Shown: positions 19,205 through 23,600 of the stretch, piece after piece | Layout: each line of letters starts with the position of its first letter | How positions within the stretch are numbered: the stretch's first letter is position 1 | Translations under genes and position numbers: made by a program | The notes under the pieces: model-generated | The model's input: the letters and a program-made list of their open reading frames with translations, nothing else | Told to the model about the DNA's origin: nothing | The model's database searches: none | Assembly: GCF_001039355.2 (NCBI RefSeq) | Contig: NW_019775645.1 | Location: 1-23,600, forward strand | Reading direction: 5' to 3' | From: Lingula anatina | Lineage: Eukaryota; Brachiopoda; Lingulata; Lingulida; Lingulidae | Length of the DNA stretch: 23,600 nt

Positions 19205-22200
19205 GTAGGTGATGCATTAGAGTTTTTTTCTTTGTATATTGTAGGGTCATTTTATTTTTTTGGTTTATTTATTTATTTATTTTTTTTATTTATTTATTCA
19301 GTGAATGCATTATATAAAAATCCAAGTTTTAGAGCAGGAATTGATTTTTACTCTTTCATGGGTGTCAGAGCTGGGGAAGGTTGCTTATGGCTTGATACAT
19401 TATTTTTATACCTTTATATAATTAGCTAGTTAGATGACACTGATGGAAATGCTCTACAAAACAGTTTTTTACATTTCATTGTTTTTTTTCTGTAAGGGCT
19501 TATTTCCAGAACACCATTATAATGACTCCATCCCTAGAGATTTTTTCTACACAAATGGTTTCTTTTTTCCTATTAAAATTTTTTTTACCCTGTGGTGTCT
19601 ATCATCATAGAATGGTCAGGATGTCATTTACTCAGTCTGATAGTCTTGGTAACATTCAACAGTATATATAATTAATGCATTATGATTCATTTGAAAGTAC
19701 TGACACATCAATACAAGGTCAATTGGGGATGTTTTTATTGCTGATTTGATTAACTTAGATCAGGATTAATGCCATACAGGGGTGCCCCTGGGAATCATTG
19801 TGGTAATATTGGTACAAATAATAACAGTCATGATTATTTTGTATTCAGGTCTTTTTATTAAATTTATATATTTGTATTTATATATGTGGCCTAGATGTAT
19901 ATAACAGTTTCTGACTTCAAGGGGGAATTACAGCTAGCCTGAGTTTTTTCTGGCCACAGCTTTGTATTCTATAACATAAACCAGTTTAAAATTGTTGCTA
20001 GAAATTTTATCCTTCTGTTAAATGTTTCATTTTCCCCGATTTTTCAAGCTATGAAACTTGCTGCTACATATCCAATATATATGCACCATGTATAATTTGT
20101 CTGACACTGTACTCATCATGAAATCATATTTATACAGAGCAAAAATTAGACAGTTGATTTGCTAGTTACTTTTTGATTTTTTAAAGTTTTTTTTTTTTTC
20201 CGTTCATCTTGCACCACAGTCAATCTGCCTCCTATTGCATTGTCAACATAAAAAAATATTCTGATATTTTACTCTTTTCTAGCAAGTGCTGCGTGTACTT
20301 GTGTCAGCTGACTTTGGTTTGATTTGATATTCTTTTTTTTTTTTATTGTATGTGACCGGAATACATTTCAGCACAGTGGGTAAATACCTGGCGTAACATT
20401 AAGTCCATTAACATCAAAGGTATTTTCCTCAGGTACATTATACGGAATCCAGAATACATGATGTCACATATATTAAAGCATAGTAAACCTCCCTGAACAA
20501 TTTATTGTGTCCATTATTACTGTCCAGTGGACATGGATGTTATGTGGACTGTCAAAGACCTCCTTTATTGTCTTAAGACATGATAGGATCTTAATGTTTG
20601 TGGCTTATTGACTGTACTTTGTAACCTTGGTCTTTTACTTCTGCAGTTTGTTGTATATTATTTAACTCTCATACTCTCATGTAGCTTTGGATTTTTTTTT
20701 TTTTTTTTTTGAACTAGTCGTATTTCTTTATCATCACACACACTTTGCAGTTGTGGTAAAAATTTTCATTTTTATGCATACTTTTAAACCATTTATGGAG
20801 AAACAAATACTTGTTTGGCATGAAGATAGTAGATTTGTATGGTAGAAATGGGTACATTTTTATCCAGGTACTTCAAGAATAATCCAAACCTTGTTTGACT
20901 GGTTGTTGTAGAGGAAGATCTAAATAAGGTCTTACCTTGAAAGTCGTGAAATTATTATCTCTATTTATTATTTTGGTTTGTTATGATCTGCACTCAGGTC
21001 AGGAGACGGTTCAATGGAGGAAAAAGAAACTGGATTAAATTGGCCTATTGCTGCAAAATAACAACTTGCTTTTGCTCTTTTTTTTTCATAAAATTACTTA
21101 AACATCGAGACTGTTGGTATTGCATGTGTGCTTGGCAGGGAAGTGCAGATTACAAAATACATCCAATGTTTGCTATCATCTTTTATCTTGAAAAAGCTCC
21201 TACCTTATGCCCCTGTCCTGACATTGAGTGAAATGTCTCATGTTTTACCATAGCTATCATGCACAGTTAGCACCACAGGTGTTTTTTTTCCCTGGAAGGG
21301 GGGGGGGCTACCCAGGATATTTTTAAAAAGGATAGTTTTTAAGTGTTTTAGATCTGGTTTTTTTTTCCTAAAGTAGGTCTTTTTCTCCTTGTTTTTACTT
21401 AAAAGTATCCTAACCTCATGGCAGAGATAAAGACACCTGCTTTAAGTTTTCGAAAAAGTGATAAAAGTTTGGGGCATTTTAAAATATATGAAGCATGCTT
21501 TGGTGGGCCTAATGGTGCTTTCTTTTTCTTTTCTCTTAGGAAGGGAGGGAAATTCATCTGGATCTACCTGTTTGTTTGGATAGTTCATGAATTGACAAGT
21601 GATTCATAAGTGAAAGAGAGAGAGTTGAATGAAGAAAAAACATAGAATAGGGTTGAATTTATTGAAAATAAATACACCAGGTGATACTAAAAATTTGATG
21701 ATGAAATAACACTGAAAAATAACCCCTGGATGATACTGTTGGACCAGTTTTGAATAATTGTGATTTTAATTTAATGGCTGCTTTTATCGGAATCATATCA
21801 GCCATAATAGAAAAAGAGGTCATTTCATGTCATATTTTATCTTTAATAATGATAATAGAAATAAAGAAAGTTATCTATATATGACTCAGAGAATATAAAA
21901 ACTTCAAAACTCAACTGTAATGATCTATTCATACCCCAAAAATTAATCATATTTTAGTATTCATAAAATATCTATGTTGGTTATATTTTAAACCTGAAGG
22001 CAGTTCTCATGCTACATGTTTTACATGAAATGATTTCTGACATGGTAAATTTGCATGTGAAATGCAGTGTAGGCTGGTGTACATATTGCAGCTATAGAAT
22101 TGGTGAAGTGAGGCAGGAAAACCTTAAGAAAGCTTAGGGTAGTGAAATTTAAGATGTAGTGCTAAAATGAAATTTAAATCTTTAATATTTCAACTCATCA

Positions 22201-23423
22201 TTAGTTACCTTGCTCAATCACCTCCCTTCTCTCCTATCCTTTCTCTCTCAAATCATTTTTTCCATGACTCAATGGTTGATTTATTTATTTATTTGGCTGA
22301 TTATTTACTTATTTATTTATAATCAACCACACACCTGATAATTAACATTTTTACCTTGAGATAATCTTAAGATAATGATAAATAAGATGCCTGAACATAC
22401 TATATCATCAGTTTAATATATTGTTAAAAGGTTTTTGACAGGCTGGCAGTTAGAGTATTATTTTACCATTCTTTTCAAAATCATGACCCATGCAGATTTT
22501 TTTTTCAGTATTCAGTTCACTTCAAAAGAAGCATTTCAGATGGCAAACATTCATTATGTGCCGTGTGTTATTTGAATTATAGCCGTTATAAGTTTCCCCA
22601 ACCAGGGCAACTGGTTTATTTTTCAGTAAACCATATGCTAATGTATTGTGTGAAAAATGCTAATGAAATGGATTTGAGATTGCTGTTGTTGTTGAGAGAT
22701 GTTGCCATGGTGATGAAAAATGATGCTGCATCTGATGTTCCTTAATGGTGTGTGTGCAGGTGTGGGAAAAAGGACAGTTATAATGTATCACTTCAGGGTC
22801 TTGCTCAATTGGTAGATTTTTCCAACAGCTAAAAATATCCTGCTTGATGGATAAAAATTAAGAAAATTGGTTTTAATTGTAATTTTTTTTTACTGTGTTA
22901 TTATTTTTTTTGTTTGGCTGTAGAAAGGGCAACATATTAGTTGGGCTTTGCTGGATTTACTCTGCAAAAGTGATTGCTTTCAGTAAACTTGGCAAATGTC
23001 AATGGATTTTTAATGGTCAATTTGGTCTTCTAAGTAACTGTTCTATGATTGATGTACATTGGGGGAAATGTTATGGTGCTATTCTGTCTTTTCATTTTAT
23101 TATTTGAAGTCCTCTATGATGTATACACATTTCATTTCATCAGCATAGAATAGACAATTTTAACTGTGCATAACTTGATATTGAAAAACTGTATTTGGAG
23201 AAAAAATTTTTTCAACAGGAGTAGATGTATCTTAGACACATGAAAATGATAGCAAAAGAACTGAAAAAGTTATAATGTAAAGAAAAAAAGGTGAAGAGTT
23301 ATCCAAGTGAATGAATTGTTACATGGCCACTGTTATATTTTTATCATCACAAATTCTCAGGACTCAAAAACAAGCATGGTATGTCTGTGAAACCCTGTGT
23401 GACAGTACTTCCGTGTATGCCCC

Positions 23424-23454
<31 letters not shown>

Positions 23455-23600
23455 ATTGATAGAGTTCACATATTGCATGTGTACGACTTTATGCAACACT
23501 CATACAGCAAGAATTGGAAGACTGAAGTGGACATTCAGCCTTAAATTATGTTTTCAATATCTAATCATGCCGCTTCTGAAACATTAAAAAATTTGAAATA
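19205..23600. other. Intron or intergenic DNA
   Basis: AT-rich sequence with many poly-T runs, TTTA runs near 19263 and 22279, a G run near 21298 and the C/A tract at 23420. Two acceptor-like sites with long pyrimidine tracts (21540, 22922) precede short open frames, but no donor or family supports an exon. Confidence 0.5.
23420..23455. repeat. Poly-C tract followed by poly-A tract
   Basis: Twenty-five C followed directly by 11 A. Short proline-rich open frames that cross it come from the homopolymer and are not genes. The length is likely to be uncertain in the assembly. Confidence 0.9.

Noticed and set aside
22922-23107. Acceptor-like site followed by an open plus-strand frame
   Set aside because: The poly-T run makes an acceptor by chance likely; no donor, partner exon or protein family was seen.
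23311-23587. Proline-rich open frames over the poly-C tract
   Set aside because: The proline run is the translation of a C homopolymer.

Overview
The window is eukaryotic nuclear DNA: AT-rich, intron-containing genes with GT-AG splice sites, several simple-sequence tracts, and a family of short inverted-repeat transposons. Tandem secreted discoidin (F5/8 type C) genes, ankyrin exons and a CGACGA-rich dispersed repeat suggest a marine invertebrate. I lean towards a mollusc, but that rests on recall and is not proven. Two isolated N bases (4237 and 7417) mark unresolved assembly positions.

Region 1 (about 930-5940, minus strand) holds two complete tandem paralogues, called discoidin A (1020-2308) and discoidin B (3079-5213). 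Each has two coding exons joined by a phase-0 intron. Each encodes a signal peptide, a short Cys-containing N-terminal segment, a coiled coil of about 45 residues, and one F5/8C (discoidin) domain. The products are 268 and 270 aa. The duplicated unit includes the 3' flank and several hundred bases of 5' flank, with a conserved promoter block. The second exons are nearly identical, while the first exons differ mainly in the loops predicted to bind ligand.

Region 2 (6088-7210, minus strand) holds three consecutive exons of an ankyrin-repeat gene. The splice phases match across both introns. Its 5' end is not recognised here, and its 3' end is either just downstream (5963-6087 by read-through) or beyond the discoidin genes.

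Region 3: four copies of a miniature inverted-repeat element (E4 5365-5601, E1 6759-7020, E2 10334-10554, E3 14482-14724) all lie in the same orientation between TTA repeats. This is the pattern of Tourist-like PIF/Harbinger MITEs. E4 is missing from the equivalent site upstream of discoidin A, so it inserted after the gene duplication. E1 lies 6 bp outside an ankyrin exon.

Region 4 (about 7.2-23.6 kb) has no convincing protein gene. It looks like intron or intergenic DNA with microsatellites (GA, TTTA, CT, poly-C), a CTGTACCACAG minisatellite and the MITEs. A few plus-strand segments look like exons (9660-9681 with 10635-10813; 11354-11438; 11481-11536; 19160-19204), and all are weak candidates. 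The discoidin and ankyrin genes show no evident shared function; the discoidin pair looks like a small secreted-lectin or adhesion family.
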